A stretch of DNA of 64,000 nt from an archaeon (GCA_016432545.1 CP066694.1:868001-932000); one strand, 5' to 3'. Numbered from the stretch's first letter, positions 1 through 9,141 are shown. Numbers and translations are program-made. The notes: a model not told the origin generated them from the letters alone.

Positions 1-2
1 TC

Positions 3-1121
3 TACTTCATGCCGGTGGCTGCGGGGATCGGCTTCTTTCTGTTCTTGAGCCAGCTCGGGATCCTCCTCTCCCCTCGGGGTGCTGCGGTGGCCAGCTACAT
101 CAGGACACTGAGCCCACTGGCCAACCTCGGCCTGCCTGGGATCAACCCCTACCTGCCGGTTGTCGACGGCTGGATCGCCCTGATAGTCGCGATGATCATC
201 CACGAGGGCGCGCACGGGGTGGTGGCGAGGAGCCTCGGTCTCCCCGTCAAGGCATCTGGGCTTCTGTTCTTCTTGTTCGTTCCCATCGGGGCCTTTGTGG
301 ACGTGGACGAGGACGCCCTTAAGGAAGCGAAGGCGTCGCACTCGGGCAGGGTCCTGGCGGCCGGGGCGGGAATCAACTTGGTGGTTGGGATCCTCTGCCT
401 GATTATCTTGTTCGGCCTGGTGTCGAGCATGAAGCCGGCGACCGACGGCATCGGGGTGGAAGGAGTCTACCCCAATTATCCGGCGGCAAAGGCAGGGATC
501 ATGGCGGGCGACTTCGTGACCGCGATCAACGGCGTGCAGATCGACGATCCGGCAACGGTCGCGAACAGTTCATGGTATAGGATCAACAACACGGTGACGC
601 TCACCGTGTGGAGGGGGGGCCAGGTCAGGGACTACAACGTGACGATAGGGTCGCTCAAGTACAACGACACAAGGACCGGGCAGGTCTCGGAGAGGCCTTT
701 CCTGGGCCTTGAGAACATAGGGTACGCTGGGCTCCAGGGTCTGGTCTCGGCCTACAGCGGCTCGTTCCTTACGAGGCCCGGCCTGTACATCTGCATACCT
801 ACCTTCCCCGCGTGCCAAGGAATCGTTCCCTTCTCGGACAAGCTTTCGGTCTTCTACACCTCGTCGTACGGGCCCAACCTTGTCCCGGCGGCTACCCTGC
901 TCTACTGGCTCTTCTTCATCAACTTCAACCTGGCGATCTTCAACGCGCTCCCGATCTATCCGCTGGACGGAGGGCAGGCCTTCAGGGTCGCGGTCAAGGC
1001 GGCAGCGAAGGGGAGGCTCACCGAAGATGGCGTCATGAGGGTCACGAAGGGAGTGACCTTAGCCGTCGTAGCCCTTCTGCTGAGCGTGATCGCAGGGCCG
1101 TACCTCTTCTACTTCGCCTAG
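3..1121 (+). CDS. Site-2 protease family (M50) membrane metalloprotease, 5'-partial
   Basis: Intramembrane zinc metalloprotease of the site-2 protease (RseP/S2P) family, expected to cut membrane-bound substrates such as anchored regulators. The first in-frame Met is at base 9, but the frame is open to the window edge, so the N-terminus is probably missing. The HEGAH zinc-binding and catalytic motif lies at about residues 65-69 inside a membrane helix. A PDZ-like domain spans about residues 145-225, and a C-terminal NALPIYPLDGGQAF segment supplies the third zinc ligand (LDG). Several hydrophobic helices are visible, the last at the C-terminus. The substrate cannot be inferred from the neighbours. 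Confidence 0.88.
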   Translation, partial: YFMPVAAGIGFFLFLSQLGILLSPRGAAVASYIRTLSPLANLGLPGINPYLPVVDGWIALIVAMIIHEGAHGVVARSLGLPVKASGLLFFLFVPIGAFVDVDEDALKEAKASHSGRVLAAGAGINLVVGILCLIILFGLVSSMKPATDGIGVEGVYPNYPAAKAGIMAGDFVTAINGVQIDDPATVANSSWYRINNTVTLTVWRGGQVRDYNVTIGSLKYNDTRTGQVSERPFLGLENIGYAGLQGLVSAYSGSFLTRPGLYICIPTFPACQGIVPFSDKLSVFYTSSYGPNLVPAATLLYWLFFINFNLAIFNALPIYPLDGGQAFRVAVKAAAKGRLTEDGVMRVTKGVTLAVVALLLSVIAGPYLFYFA

Positions 1122-1131
1122 CCGGGGTTCG

Positions 1132-1138
1132 TTAAATA
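1132..1138 (+). promoter_or_regulatory. TATA box of the 88-residue membrane protein
   Basis: The sequence ttaaata lies 22-28 nt upstream of the ATG at 1160, so transcription probably starts at or near the start codon (leaderless mRNA). Confidence 0.5.
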
Positions 1139-1159
1139 GGAACAGCGGTTCCCTTTCGG

Positions 1160-1426
1160 ATGGTCGACGTCCAGCCGCCGCCCGACTTCGGGGCACTGGT
1201 CCAGCAGCTTGCAGCCCAGTTCGTCGCGACGATGTCCGTGGTACTCAGCACCGTCGACTCGACCGTGGTCGAAGTCGCCAGGCTAGCCTACGTCACGGTC
1301 TTGTTGCTGGGGGTCCTGCTGTACTTCACCCATCTCGAGAAGAGGCTCGGGAAGGACCTGATCAAGGGAGGGGTGGTGCTCGCGGTCCTGTCGGAGTTCG
1401 TCTTCCCGGCGATCAGTAGGGTCTGA
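1160..1426 (+). CDS. Small membrane protein of unknown function, 88 aa
   Basis: No family recognised. The protein has a hydrophobic, Val-rich segment at about residues 30-40, a clear membrane helix at about residues 47-57 (LAYVTVLLLGVLLYF), a charged linker (EKRLGKDLIKGG) and a second hydrophobic segment near the C-terminus. A TATA box 22-28 nt upstream of the ATG supports a real, leaderless gene. The 3' end overlaps the end of pelota, which runs convergently, by 14 nt. Confidence 0.6.
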   Translation: MVDVQPPPDFGALVQQLAAQFVATMSVVLSTVDSTVVEVARLAYVTVLLLGVLLYFTHLEKRLGKDLIKGGVVLAVLSEFVFPAISRV

Positions 1427-2471
1427 CTGCGTAGCGAAGCAGCGCGACGATTCCTCCGAACGAGGAGACCTGCTTTCCGAACTCCATGGAGGAGTCGGCG
1501 AGGTAGACCTCCCCTCCTGCGCCTTCCACTTCGTTGAGGATGCCCACGACCTGGTCCTCGTCCGCGCCGGAGGCGAAGACATCGTCTGAGACCACGAGGG
1601 CCTCGACAGCCCCGGCCTCCGCAGCCTGAGAGACTCTGGCGACCGAGAAGGCCACCTTGGGGTCCAGGGAGGAGATCCTCTTGACGACTTCTGAGACTAT
1701 CTCCTGCATCCGGACGACCACAGAGCCCTTGGCGACCGACTGGAACGAGGGGGCCTTGACGAGGGCCCTGACCCCGTCGGAGCCGGTGAGGTCGAACCCT
1801 TCGAGGACAGTCAGAGAGGCTGGCTTGAGGCGCTCCCTGATCGCGTTCGCAATGGAGTTCTTGAAGTTGCCCGGGCCCGCGACGATCACGCTGTCGCCCT
1901 CAACGGTCGTCTGCGCGACGAGGTCCGCGACCTTTGAAAGGTAAGGACGCGCGCTCTGCTCCTCGGATTGCTTCCCTCCGAGGCCCGACTCGACGGTGGC
2001 TACCAGCTTCAGGTGGGAGCCGCTGAGGGACCCGACCCCCGCCTCCCTTCTGTCTGCAGCCACGATTACGAAACGCGTCGTCCTCTCCCCCGAGGGCGTG
2101 ACGAGGCCGGTGTCGAATGGAGTCCACTTCTCCTTGCGGAGAGTGATCGGGTGGCCAGGAGATATCGTGATGGCGTGGGACCCGACCTTTGTCACGCTCT
2201 CCTCGCTCGCTTCCAGGATGGTGCCCTTTACCCTGATCCTCTCGAGGCTGCGGTCGAGGCGAACCTCCTCGACGGAGAGCGCGATCGTGACCTTGACCCG
2301 CTCGCCCTTGTCAGGTCTGGCAAACTCTTCCTCCCTCTTTACGACCCGCGAGCTCCTGGTGACCACGACGTCCCCCTTCTTGATGAGGCGCCTGAGAGCC
2401 CAGAGGTCCTCAGTCGACTCGGGGGTAATAGAACAGGTACCGTGCTTCGTGTCCAGGTCTGTGACTATCAA
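1413..2471 (-). CDS. pelA: mRNA surveillance protein pelota
   Basis: Archaeal pelota (Dom34), which enters the A site of stalled ribosomes and, with the ABCE1 ATPase and an EF1A-type GTPase, splits them. The 352-residue length is normal. The N-terminal Sm-like domain contains LWALRRLIKKGDVVVTRSSR and the basic/acidic region VKREEEFARPDKGERVKV. The central and C-terminal eRF1-like domains follow (VIVAGPGNFK, LVVSDDVFA). It lacks the GGQ motif of release factors, as expected. It is the last gene of a minus-strand group after dnaG, with a gap of only 9 nt, so the two are probably co-transcribed. Confidence 0.95.
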   Translation of the reverse strand: MIVTDLDTKHGTCSITPESTEDLWALRRLIKKGDVVVTRSSRVVKREEEFARPDKGERVKVTIALSVEEVRLDRSLERIRVKGTILEASEESVTKVGSHAITISPGHPITLRKEKWTPFDTGLVTPSGERTTRFVIVAADRREAGVGSLSGSHLKLVATVESGLGGKQSEEQSARPYLSKVADLVAQTTVEGDSVIVAGPGNFKNSIANAIRERLKPASLTVLEGFDLTGSDGVRALVKAPSFQSVAKGSVVVRMQEIVSEVVKRISSLDPKVAFSVARVSQAAEAGAVEALVVSDDVFASGADEDQVVGILNEVEGAGGEVYLADSSMEFGKQVSSFGGIVALLRYAVRPY

Positions 2472-2480
2472 TAGCCCAGG

Positions 2481-3653
2481 CTACTCGAGCCCGAGGTCCC
2501 GGAAGGTGCCTATCCTGACGTCCTCTGGGATCTCGCCCAGCTCTCCTGTCCTGTGGCCGATTATCCCTTTCACGCCGACCTTGGCTGCGGACTCCACGAG
2601 CCTCTGCGTGACGATCCCGTCGAAGATTAGGAAGTGCGCCCCGTTGGCCCCCTCCATCTTCTGGACGAGCTCGCTGATGGGGAACCTGCCGATCTCTTGG
2701 AGGCTCTGGTCCAAGAGGACGGCCTCGAGGGTCCCGTTCAAGTTCGAGTAGAGCTCGCGCGTCTTGGCAACCACAGGTTCGTCGGCCTCTTCCTGGGCCG
2801 GCTTGGGAGCCCGTTCCTGTGGCCTCTCTCTCCGCTGTCCGGCTTGGGGAGCTTCAACCCGTTCGGACTTTAGCATGTTGATGACGTCGATCGGGGTCAG
2901 GTCCTCGACCTCCTTCCCTGGCGGGGCCCTCAGGACCTTTTCGACCCTGACGACCTGCGCGAGTTCCTTCTCGATAAGATCGCCGCCCCTGTCCCCGTCC
3001 AGTACGGCGATGAGCCGTCGCTTCTTGCCCAGCTCGATTATGGATTCCGGCACGCTTGTCCCTTCGAGCGCCACTACGTTTTCTATCCCGGCGCGGAGGA
3101 AGAGCACGACATCAGCCCTGCCTTCGACAAGGTAAACGAGCTCAGACGAGAAGACGCCCGGCCCTGCGGGCAGGTTCTCCATGCCGTAGTTGACCACTCG
3201 TGCCCTCTTCGTTGAATCGGTCACGTCCTTGAGGACGTTTTCCCCTTCGCTGGAGGTCTTGGAACTCCACTCGCGGACTATGAGCTTGGCCCTGTCCACG
3301 ATCTGCTTCCTCTTCGTGGCCCTCACATCGTCAATCGAGCCGACGGTGAACCGGGCGCTGCACGGCCCCACCTTGTCCACGCTCTCGACCGCGGCCGCTA
3401 TGAGCGCGGCCGTGCCGATGTCAGTCGACATCGGGACGATCACCTCTCCCCTGGTCCTGTCGTTCTTGGACTCGAGGTTGATTTCTATCCTGCCGACCTT
3501 CCAGCTCTTCTGAAGCTCGTTCAGGTTCATTTCAGGGCCGAAGAGGCCCTCTGTCTGGCCGAAGATTGCGCCGATTACGTCCGCCCGTTCGACGACTCCG
3601 TCTACCTCAAACTTCAGTTTGACTAGATACTTTACTATACCTGAATCTGGCAA
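2481..3653 (-). CDS. dnaG: Archaeal DnaG-type primase
   Basis: Archaeal DnaG, a Toprim-fold RNA primase that also associates with the exosome as a poly(A)-binding subunit in studied archaea. The N-terminal signature is KYLVKLKFEVDGVVERADVIGAIFGQTEGL. The Toprim core follows, with the acidic motifs LVEGRADV and VLDGDRGGD. A low-complexity Arg/Glu/Pro linker (about residues 270-295) precedes a C-terminal segment that includes IFDGIVTQRLVESAAKVGVKGIIGHRTGEL. A purine-rich ggagag sequence just upstream of the ATG may be a ribosome-binding site, because the likely TATA element lies about 80 nt upstream. Length 390 aa is typical. Confidence 0.95.
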   Translation of the reverse strand: MPDSGIVKYLVKLKFEVDGVVERADVIGAIFGQTEGLFGPEMNLNELQKSWKVGRIEINLESKNDRTRGEVIVPMSTDIGTAALIAAAVESVDKVGPCSARFTVGSIDDVRATKRKQIVDRAKLIVREWSSKTSSEGENVLKDVTDSTKRARVVNYGMENLPAGPGVFSSELVYLVEGRADVVLFLRAGIENVVALEGTSVPESIIELGKKRRLIAVLDGDRGGDLIEKELAQVVRVEKVLRAPPGKEVEDLTPIDVINMLKSERVEAPQAGQRRERPQERAPKPAQEEADEPVVAKTRELYSNLNGTLEAVLLDQSLQEIGRFPISELVQKMEGANGAHFLIFDGIVTQRLVESAAKVGVKGIIGHRTGELGEIPEDVRIGTFRDLGLE

Positions 3654-3689
3654 TTCCTTTCTCTCCTATCACTTCTGTTTCAACTCGTT

Positions 3690-3703
3690 CTTAACGGGTT
3701 AAG
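3690..3703 (-). promoter_or_regulatory. Perfect inverted repeat in the dnaG promoter region
   Basis: CTTAAC-GG-GTTAAG (plus strand) is a perfect 6-bp inverted repeat 37-50 nt upstream of the dnaG start. A TATA-like element (plus-strand atataaa, 3735-3741) lies further upstream. The repeat could be an operator in the 5' leader, or its gttaag half could itself be the TATA element. Confidence 0.4.
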
Positions 3704-3761
3704 CGTTAATCGGGTTTCGGGAAAATTGGCGGGGATATAAACTTCTTGCTTTTTTGGCCGG

Positions 3762-4160
3762 TCAGGCCTCCGATTCTGCGAATCTTGAGAGGTTCTCGAT
3801 GTGCAGGAAGACCCCGCGCGTGGCCACCTGGAGCCTCCTCCTCTCTGCCAGGGAGGTCTTGACGCCCTCCTGGGCGAGCTTCTTGATGAACTTGGAGGCG
3901 AGAACCCCTCCCTCCCTGTCCAGGTCGGTCAGGATTGCCACCTTCTTCGAGCCGCTAAGCGCTTCGGCAGCCCCTCTTCCGAAGGATGAGACGGTGAGGA
4001 GCCTTCCCTTGAACCCCAGCTCCCTGAGCGCCGATTCGTCGCGCTTTCCCTCGACGAGTACCGCCCACCCGTCCTCGGAAAGGTGGTTGAGGTCCCTGAC
4101 ATAGTCCGAGAGGAAGGAGCTGAAGGCCTGGAGGATGCGCCTGCGCTTGTCGATCAACAA
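3762..4160 (-). CDS. Small Toprim-domain protein (UPF0292-like), 132 aa
   Basis: A free-standing Toprim domain, related to the catalytic fold of primases, topoisomerases and RNase M5-type nucleases. Toprim motifs visible are VLVEGKRDESAL (the conserved Glu) and ILTDLDREGG (the DxD pair). The C-terminal part ends in HIENLSRFAE. The function is unknown; a metal-dependent nuclease or nucleotidyl-transfer role is inferred from the fold. It sits directly upstream of dnaG on the same strand, about 108 nt away, with dnaG's own promoter in the gap. Confidence 0.8.
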   Translation of the reverse strand: MLIDKRRRILQAFSSFLSDYVRDLNHLSEDGWAVLVEGKRDESALRELGFKGRLLTVSSFGRGAAEALSGSKKVAILTDLDREGGVLASKFIKKLAQEGVKTSLAERRRLQVATRGVFLHIENLSRFAESEA

Positions 4161-4374
4161 GTGTCAGCTCTTGGGATTGTTGCCCGTCTCTGACGAGCCG
4201 GGATCATGTCCCAGCTTAGAGCGGGGAGCATCACCTGGCCTCTTCAACGGGCAAACGGCACCGTCTGTCGCGCGACTGGGTAAACCATCTGCTCATCAAA
4301 GCGTTTCCGCCTTCGCAGGTGGCCGTTTGGCGCGCTTTAGAACGGATGCCGTCTGGTCGGGATGACCATGCGTT
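4161..4374. other. 214-nt gap without a recognised gene
   Basis: Between the Toprim gene and pheT. It has scattered GC-rich palindromic pieces and a few TGATGA-like and CTGA-like strings on the minus strand. They do not sit at the spacing of a box C/D RNA. No ORF with coding character is visible. It probably holds the promoter of the Toprim gene. Confidence 0.4.
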
Positions 4375-6009
4375 CTATTTTAGCTGTTCGTAAATGGATG
4401 AGAGGTCCAGCTCGAACCCTGAGACTGGCACCCGGAGCCCGAAGGACTCGAGGACCTCCGGCCTTACTTCGCCCACGACCCCAAGGCGCTTGCCCCCGAG
4501 GGCGAGGGACGCCGTCCTGCCAGGAGAGAAGGCCCAGTGTTCGGCCCCTATGGAGGTGGCCTCCTTGCCGGCCAGGATCCGGCAGAGGGCTTCGGCGTGC
4601 ATCTTGGCCTCGGAGAAGTTGGACCCGCTGTGGGCCAGCAGGCAGCCGAGGCGCCACCCCTCTCCGACTCTGGCGCCCGACCTGAAGAAGACCCTCCCCA
4701 CCTCGAAGACCCGCTGGGGATAGTCGGACTTCACGTTGGAGGTCAGGGCCGCCATCAAGGTGGGGATGAGCGAGTCTCTGAGGACCGAGTGGTCGAGCGA
4801 CTTCGGGTCCATGACTGCCACCCTGGACTGGGAGGGCCTGCCGAAGCGTTCGTAGAGCGAGGCGTTGTCTGCGAGCTCGAAGGTCATCATCTCCACCATT
4901 CCGGACCCGGCCATGACCGTGGCGGTGGAGTCGAGGAACTCCTGGAAGGGATTGAACGCGCCTGCCCTCTTGCTCGGAGGATACTCTGGGGGTATCTTGT
5001 CGACGCCGTAGCCGAGGGCGACCTCCTCTGCTATGTCCACGGGGTGGAGGATGTCGACCCTGTAAGCTGGGACAAGGACATTTGAGCCGGAGACCGAGAG
5101 GCGGCTCCTGGCCAGGCACTCCGCGATTTCCTGGCGGGACAGGTCGAGCCCGAGCGTCGAGCGGACCAGTTCCAGGTCGAGGGGGGTCTCGGTGGGCGAG
5201 AGGTTCGGGGTGGTCCTCGTCGCGGAAGGAAGCTTGACCTTGACCGTCCCTATCGAGGCCCCCATCTGAGCCAGGGTAGTCGCCATGATTGAGAGGACGG
5301 CGTCCCCGAGCCTCCGGTCAGTGCTCGTCACGTCGACGAGGAGATTGCGCGTCCTCTCGGTGACCTTGGTCTTCGACCCGTTGATGACTGGCGGGAAGGA
5401 GAGGACGGCGCCTTCCGCGTCCGTGATCATAGGATATGGGCCACCGGTGGGGAGCGCGCTGCCGTAGGAGCGCCCCTCGGTCGTGCTTCGGAGGATCCGT
5501 CCGACTGTCGCCTTTGAGGAGGCCCCCAGGGGAACGAAGGCGAACGAATCTCTGACCGCGCCGTAGTTCAGGGGAGCCTTGATTCGGTCGAGGTCGTGGA
5601 GGCCGATCGCCACGACCTTCCGCTTCCGGCCGAGGCCGTTGTGGAGGTCTTCCTGGAGTGAAATCATCTGTCGCACGTCCTCCTCGTCGAGCTTCATGCC
5701 CATGGCCGTGGCGAGCGCGATGTGGGGCCTGACCTTCGAGAGTCGCGGGTCGACGGTGACCGTCACGCCGGACGGAGCCGTGCCGAACCTTGGAAGGCCC
5801 TTCTCCTTGCCCAGGAGCCCCCTTAGCGACCTCGCTATTCCGTAGTCGGTCCCAAAGTCTGGCCTGTTCGGGCTGTACTCCAGTCTGACAGTGTCGCCCT
5901 CGACGCTTTCGATGTCAAGGCCGGCGTATGGGACCCTCTCCAGGATCGTCTTCCTGTCCGCCCCCACCATCCTGGTGAAGCGAGGCAGGCTAATGCGTAC
6001 TACCGGCAA
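4375..6009 (-). CDS. pheT: Phenylalanyl-tRNA synthetase beta subunit
   Basis: Beta chain of the (alpha-beta)2 PheRS that charges tRNA-Phe; this chain carries the editing B3/B4 region and tRNA-binding parts. The 544-residue length matches the shorter archaeal/eukaryotic type without the bacterial EMAP-like extension. Recognisable segments are MPVVRISLPRFTRMVG at the N-terminus, EYSPNRPDFGTDYGIARSL, the HNGLGRKRKVVAIGLHDLD editing-domain segment and the B5 region around LGYGVDKIPPEYP. The start overlaps the end of pheS by 20 nt, indicating one operon and translational coupling. Confidence 0.96.
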   Translation of the reverse strand: MPVVRISLPRFTRMVGADRKTILERVPYAGLDIESVEGDTVRLEYSPNRPDFGTDYGIARSLRGLLGKEKGLPRFGTAPSGVTVTVDPRLSKVRPHIALATAMGMKLDEEDVRQMISLQEDLHNGLGRKRKVVAIGLHDLDRIKAPLNYGAVRDSFAFVPLGASSKATVGRILRSTTEGRSYGSALPTGGPYPMITDAEGAVLSFPPVINGSKTKVTERTRNLLVDVTSTDRRLGDAVLSIMATTLAQMGASIGTVKVKLPSATRTTPNLSPTETPLDLELVRSTLGLDLSRQEIAECLARSRLSVSGSNVLVPAYRVDILHPVDIAEEVALGYGVDKIPPEYPPSKRAGAFNPFQEFLDSTATVMAGSGMVEMMTFELADNASLYERFGRPSQSRVAVMDPKSLDHSVLRDSLIPTLMAALTSNVKSDYPQRVFEVGRVFFRSGARVGEGWRLGCLLAHSGSNFSEAKMHAEALCRILAGKEATSIGAEHWAFSPGRTASLALGGKRLGVVGEVRPEVLESFGLRVPVSGFELDLSSIYEQLK

Positions 6010-7474
6010 ACTCCATCCTGTTCCTTAGCCAAGAGAGATCGGACCCATAGAGGTCGCGGAGGTCGTCGAGGCCGTAGCGCATGAGCATGAGGCGCTCGAT
6101 GCCCGGTCCCCAGGCGAGGACAGGCACCTTCACTCCGAGCGGGAAGGTGACCTCTGGTCGGAAGACCCCGGAGCCACTGAGCTCGATCCATGACTTTGAG
6201 ATCGGGGAGAACCCGACCACCTCCAAAGAAGGTTCGGTGTACGGGAAGTACGTGGGCCAGAGCTTCACATCCTTCATCCCCAGCTTCTTGTAGAACTCGG
6301 TCAGGAAGCCCATAAGGTGGCGGACGTTGAGGCCCTGGCCCACGATGATTCCGTCCATCTGGTAAAACTCGGCGAGGTGTTTGTAATCGAGGTTTTCATT
6401 TCTGTAAACTTTGGAGACTGCGAAGACCCGGGTCTCGCGCTCCTTGGACTCTGAGAGGGCCTTGACAGTCAGGACTGTGTTGTGGGTCCTCAGGACCAGC
6501 CGGCGAGCCTCTTCGATGCGCCACAGGTACTCCCAGCCCCTGCTGCCCGTCTTCCATCCGTCTTCGTGGGTGGACGCTACGTTGGCCACTACTCCGGTCC
6601 GCTTCAGCGAAGAGTCGGAGAGGCCCTCGAGGTAGAAAGTATCCTGCATCTCCCTGCCCGGGTGGTCCTGAGGTACGAAGAGCGCGTCGAAGTTCCAGAA
6701 CGCGGTGTGCACGCTCTCCCCGTCCACCTCGGTGAATCCCATGGAGACGTATGCTTCCTTGACTTCCCTGATGAAGTCGCGAACCGGGTGCCTGCGGCCT
6801 GGGTAGAAGACTGGGGGCTTCGCTACCACGTCGATGGGCCTCAGCGTCTTGCCCCGCCAGGACCTGGAGGCGAGGACCTCGGGGGTGACCTTGTCGAGGA
6901 GCCCGGCCTCCCCTTCCTGTTCAGAGGCGCCCTTGCCCCTGGCCGTCAGGGAAATGCTCGTCTGCTTCCTTTCAAGCCGCCTGACGGCCCCCCTCTTCAG
7001 GAGGTCGTCGAGGACGCGACGCTGGTCGCCTGAAACCGATGCGTAGGAAAGACCCTTCTGAATCGACTCCATGAGGCGCGCGAGCGAGTCGGGGCCCTTC
7101 GAGTCGGAGAGGGACACCGTCGGAGCGGCTCCCTGAGTCATCTGCACCCATCCCGAGGCCCGAGCCCTTCCCAACGCGGCGCTGAACTCCTCTTGGGAGA
7201 GGCTCTTCCGAAGAGAGTCCATGCTGGCAGAACCTCCTGACTCCCTGATCTTGGCGACAAGGCTGAGTTCAGGAGGGCGCCTGACGACCTCGAGTGTGGA
7301 CTCCGCGCTCTCGGAGACGATGACGAGCCCTTTCGACTCAAGCCACTGGAGAGCGCGCCGGATCTGGTCAGGGCCCAAGCCAGACCGATCGACTAGGGTG
7401 TCGAAGTCGAGGGGCCGCCCTGTCTCCAGTGAGGCCAGTATCTTCCGCTCCAGCGGATGGAGTGACTCGGACAC
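5990..7474 (-). CDS. pheS: Phenylalanyl-tRNA synthetase alpha subunit
   Basis: Catalytic alpha chain of PheRS. N-terminal winged-helix DNA-binding-like repeats (about residues 1-190) are typical of archaeal and eukaryotic alpha chains. The class II catalytic core follows, with HPVRDFIREVKEAYVSMGFTE (motif 1), FVPQDHPGREMQDTFYL, RTHNT / RVFAVSKVYRNEN (motif 2) and GPGIERLMLMRYGLDDLRDLY (motif 3). The length of 494 aa is normal. It lies just downstream of trpS (5-nt gap) and overlaps pheT, so three minus-strand genes form a synthetase cluster. Confidence 0.96.
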   Translation of the reverse strand: MSESLHPLERKILASLETGRPLDFDTLVDRSGLGPDQIRRALQWLESKGLVIVSESAESTLEVVRRPPELSLVAKIRESGGSASMDSLRKSLSQEEFSAALGRARASGWVQMTQGAAPTVSLSDSKGPDSLARLMESIQKGLSYASVSGDQRRVLDDLLKRGAVRRLERKQTSISLTARGKGASEQEGEAGLLDKVTPEVLASRSWRGKTLRPIDVVAKPPVFYPGRRHPVRDFIREVKEAYVSMGFTEVDGESVHTAFWNFDALFVPQDHPGREMQDTFYLEGLSDSSLKRTGVVANVASTHEDGWKTGSRGWEYLWRIEEARRLVLRTHNTVLTVKALSESKERETRVFAVSKVYRNENLDYKHLAEFYQMDGIIVGQGLNVRHLMGFLTEFYKKLGMKDVKLWPTYFPYTEPSLEVVGFSPISKSWIELSGSGVFRPEVTFPLGVKVPVLAWGPGIERLMLMRYGLDDLRDLYGSDLSWLRNRMEFAGSTH

Positions 7475-7479
7475 TTCGC

Positions 7480-8613
7480 CTAGCGCTTCCCCGAAGTGGC
7501 TATGGCCTTCTTGCCTGCGCGGAGCAGCTCCTTAGCCTGAGGGATGAAAGCTTCGCGCTTCTTCTGGTGGTCCTCGAGGAAGCCCTTGACGAGGCCGGCG
7601 GCCTCCTGCTTGCATTCGCCGCAGAGGCGGATACCTTTCACGCACTCGTGATAGACCCTCTCCACGTGCTCGTCGTCTGTCGCAAAGTGGAACCTGTAGA
7701 GGTCGTAGACGGGGCAGATGTCTGCCCTGCCCCCGAGGCGCCTCTGTTCCTCGACCGTGTCCCGCCCCCCCGTGAAGGCGCTCAGGACCTTCTTTGACGC
7801 CGCGGTCGGCTTGTCGTCGAGGGTCAGGAGAGATGCCTCGGCCCTCTTCGACATCTTCTGGTCGCCCGAGAGGCCGAGCATCAGCCTATGGTATAGCGCC
7901 GAGGGTGGGAGGAAGCCGAAGTCGTCGTGATACTTCGCGGCGAGGTCGCGCGCCAGCCTGAGGTGCGGGTCTTGGTCCGCACCGACGGGGACGAGGACCG
8001 GCTTTGGTCCGCCGAAGTCTTCGAGCTGAGGCATGAGGATGTCGCCCGCCTGCACGAGGGCTGCCATGTACAGGCCGATCTGCCGCTCGCCATAGATCGC
8101 CTTGAGCATGTTGTTCGTGACCCCCCTCGAGAAGATCGTGGCGAGCCGCGAGACCCTGATCTCTTCGCTCTGGAGATAGACTACGGCCCTCTCAGGGTCG
8201 AGCCCGAGTGCGAGGATGTCTGCGATGTTCTTCACGGCTATCTTCGACGTCTCTGCGAAGGAGAGGCCGTTGTCGGCGTACGCCTCCACGTCTGCGATGG
8301 CGTAGAAGACCGTCGCCTTCTTCGAAACTGACTGGAAGTAGACCATGTCGTCGGCAGTCATCTTGGTCCCCAGGTGGAAGTCGCCTGTCGGCTTGATCCC
8401 GCTCATCACCGCGTAGGGCTTGTTGTTGTCGATCGCGTCGAGGATCCTCCCCAAGTCCCTGTGCCCGAAGTCGATCCCCCTCCTGAGGTGGACGCTCGGG
8501 TTCTTGAATCGTGGAACCAAGGGTGCCACTGGCTCGATGCCGAACTCGGCCTGGAGGCGGGCGTAATCCTTGACGCCGGACGTTCCCCAGGGGTCGAGAG
8601 AGGCTCCCTCCAC
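7480..8613 (-). CDS. trpS: Tryptophanyl-tRNA synthetase
   Basis: Class I synthetase charging tRNA-Trp. The HIGH-equivalent is HLGT (residues 80-83) in KPTGDFHLGTKM. The KMSKR loop is intact at about residues 253-257 (GLSGDQKMSKRAEAS). The archaeal/eukaryotic-type N-terminal extension and the C-terminal anticodon-binding region, with a CGECK segment, are present. At 377 aa it has normal family length. It heads the trpS-pheS-pheT cluster. The cognate tRNA-Trp gene is in the same window at 12091-12263. Confidence 0.95.
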   Translation of the reverse strand: MEGASLDPWGTSGVKDYARLQAEFGIEPVAPLVPRFKNPSVHLRRGIDFGHRDLGRILDAIDNNKPYAVMSGIKPTGDFHLGTKMTADDMVYFQSVSKKATVFYAIADVEAYADNGLSFAETSKIAVKNIADILALGLDPERAVVYLQSEEIRVSRLATIFSRGVTNNMLKAIYGERQIGLYMAALVQAGDILMPQLEDFGGPKPVLVPVGADQDPHLRLARDLAAKYHDDFGFLPPSALYHRLMLGLSGDQKMSKRAEASLLTLDDKPTAASKKVLSAFTGGRDTVEEQRRLGGRADICPVYDLYRFHFATDDEHVERVYHECVKGIRLCGECKQEAAGLVKGFLEDHQKKREAFIPQAKELLRAGKKAIATSGKR

Positions 8614-8661
8614 ATTGCTCCTGCCGTGAGGTTCTGATATTATCTCTTCGGTCGATGAGGC

Positions 8662-9141
8662 TCAGCCTTTCGTGGACTTGCGGGCGATTCGGCCCTCCGT
8701 GTCGATCTCGCCCCTCCGAATGCGAGTCGAGGAGATGGGCTTCGAGTCCTCGGCGAGGACGTGCTCGATCGTGACCACCTCCAGGGGAGGGAACCCGCGT
8801 TGAGCCCTCAGCGAGTTGGCCAGGGGGACCCGCGCGGCTGTCTCCCCTGTGACCACGATCGCCTCGACGTCGGGAGAGGCGATGCCCGGGCCGAAGTAAT
8901 CGTCCAGCTTTGCGATGATGTACTTCCTCCGCGGAAACTTCTGCCCGATGAGCCTCTCGAGCCCCTGGATTCTCTCTTCGTAGCTCTGGTCGGGGGTCTT
9001 CCCTTCCTTGGCGGCGAATGGGTCCGACGTGACCCCTATCACGACCGTCTCCCCCACCTCGAAACTCTTGGAGAGGAGGGCCAGATGCCCCTTGTGGATG
9101 TGGTCGAAGGTCCCGCCGGTCGCGACCTTCCGGTACTTCAT
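8662..9141 (-). CDS. coaD: Phosphopantetheine adenylyltransferase (archaeal type)
   Basis: Nucleotidyltransferase making dephospho-CoA from ATP and 4'-phosphopantetheine. The cytidylyltransferase fold begins with VATGGTFDHIHKGHLALL (TxGTFD and HxGH motifs, residues 8-21). The C-terminal SSTRIRRGEID corresponds to the ISSTxIR motif. Length 159 aa fits archaeal PPAT, which is only distantly related to bacterial CoaD. Divergent from the methionine aminopeptidase gene across an 87-nt promoter gap. Confidence 0.93.
   Translation of the reverse strand: MKYRKVATGGTFDHIHKGHLALLSKSFEVGETVVIGVTSDPFAAKEGKTPDQSYEERIQGLERLIGQKFPRRKYIIAKLDDYFGPGIASPDVEAIVVTGETAARVPLANSLRAQRGFPPLEVVTIEHVLAEDSKPISSTRIRRGEIDTEGRIARKSTKG

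Noticed and set aside
4161-4374. Box C/D small RNA on the minus strand
   Set aside because: TGATGA-like and CTGA-like strings exist, but spacing and terminal stem do not fit.
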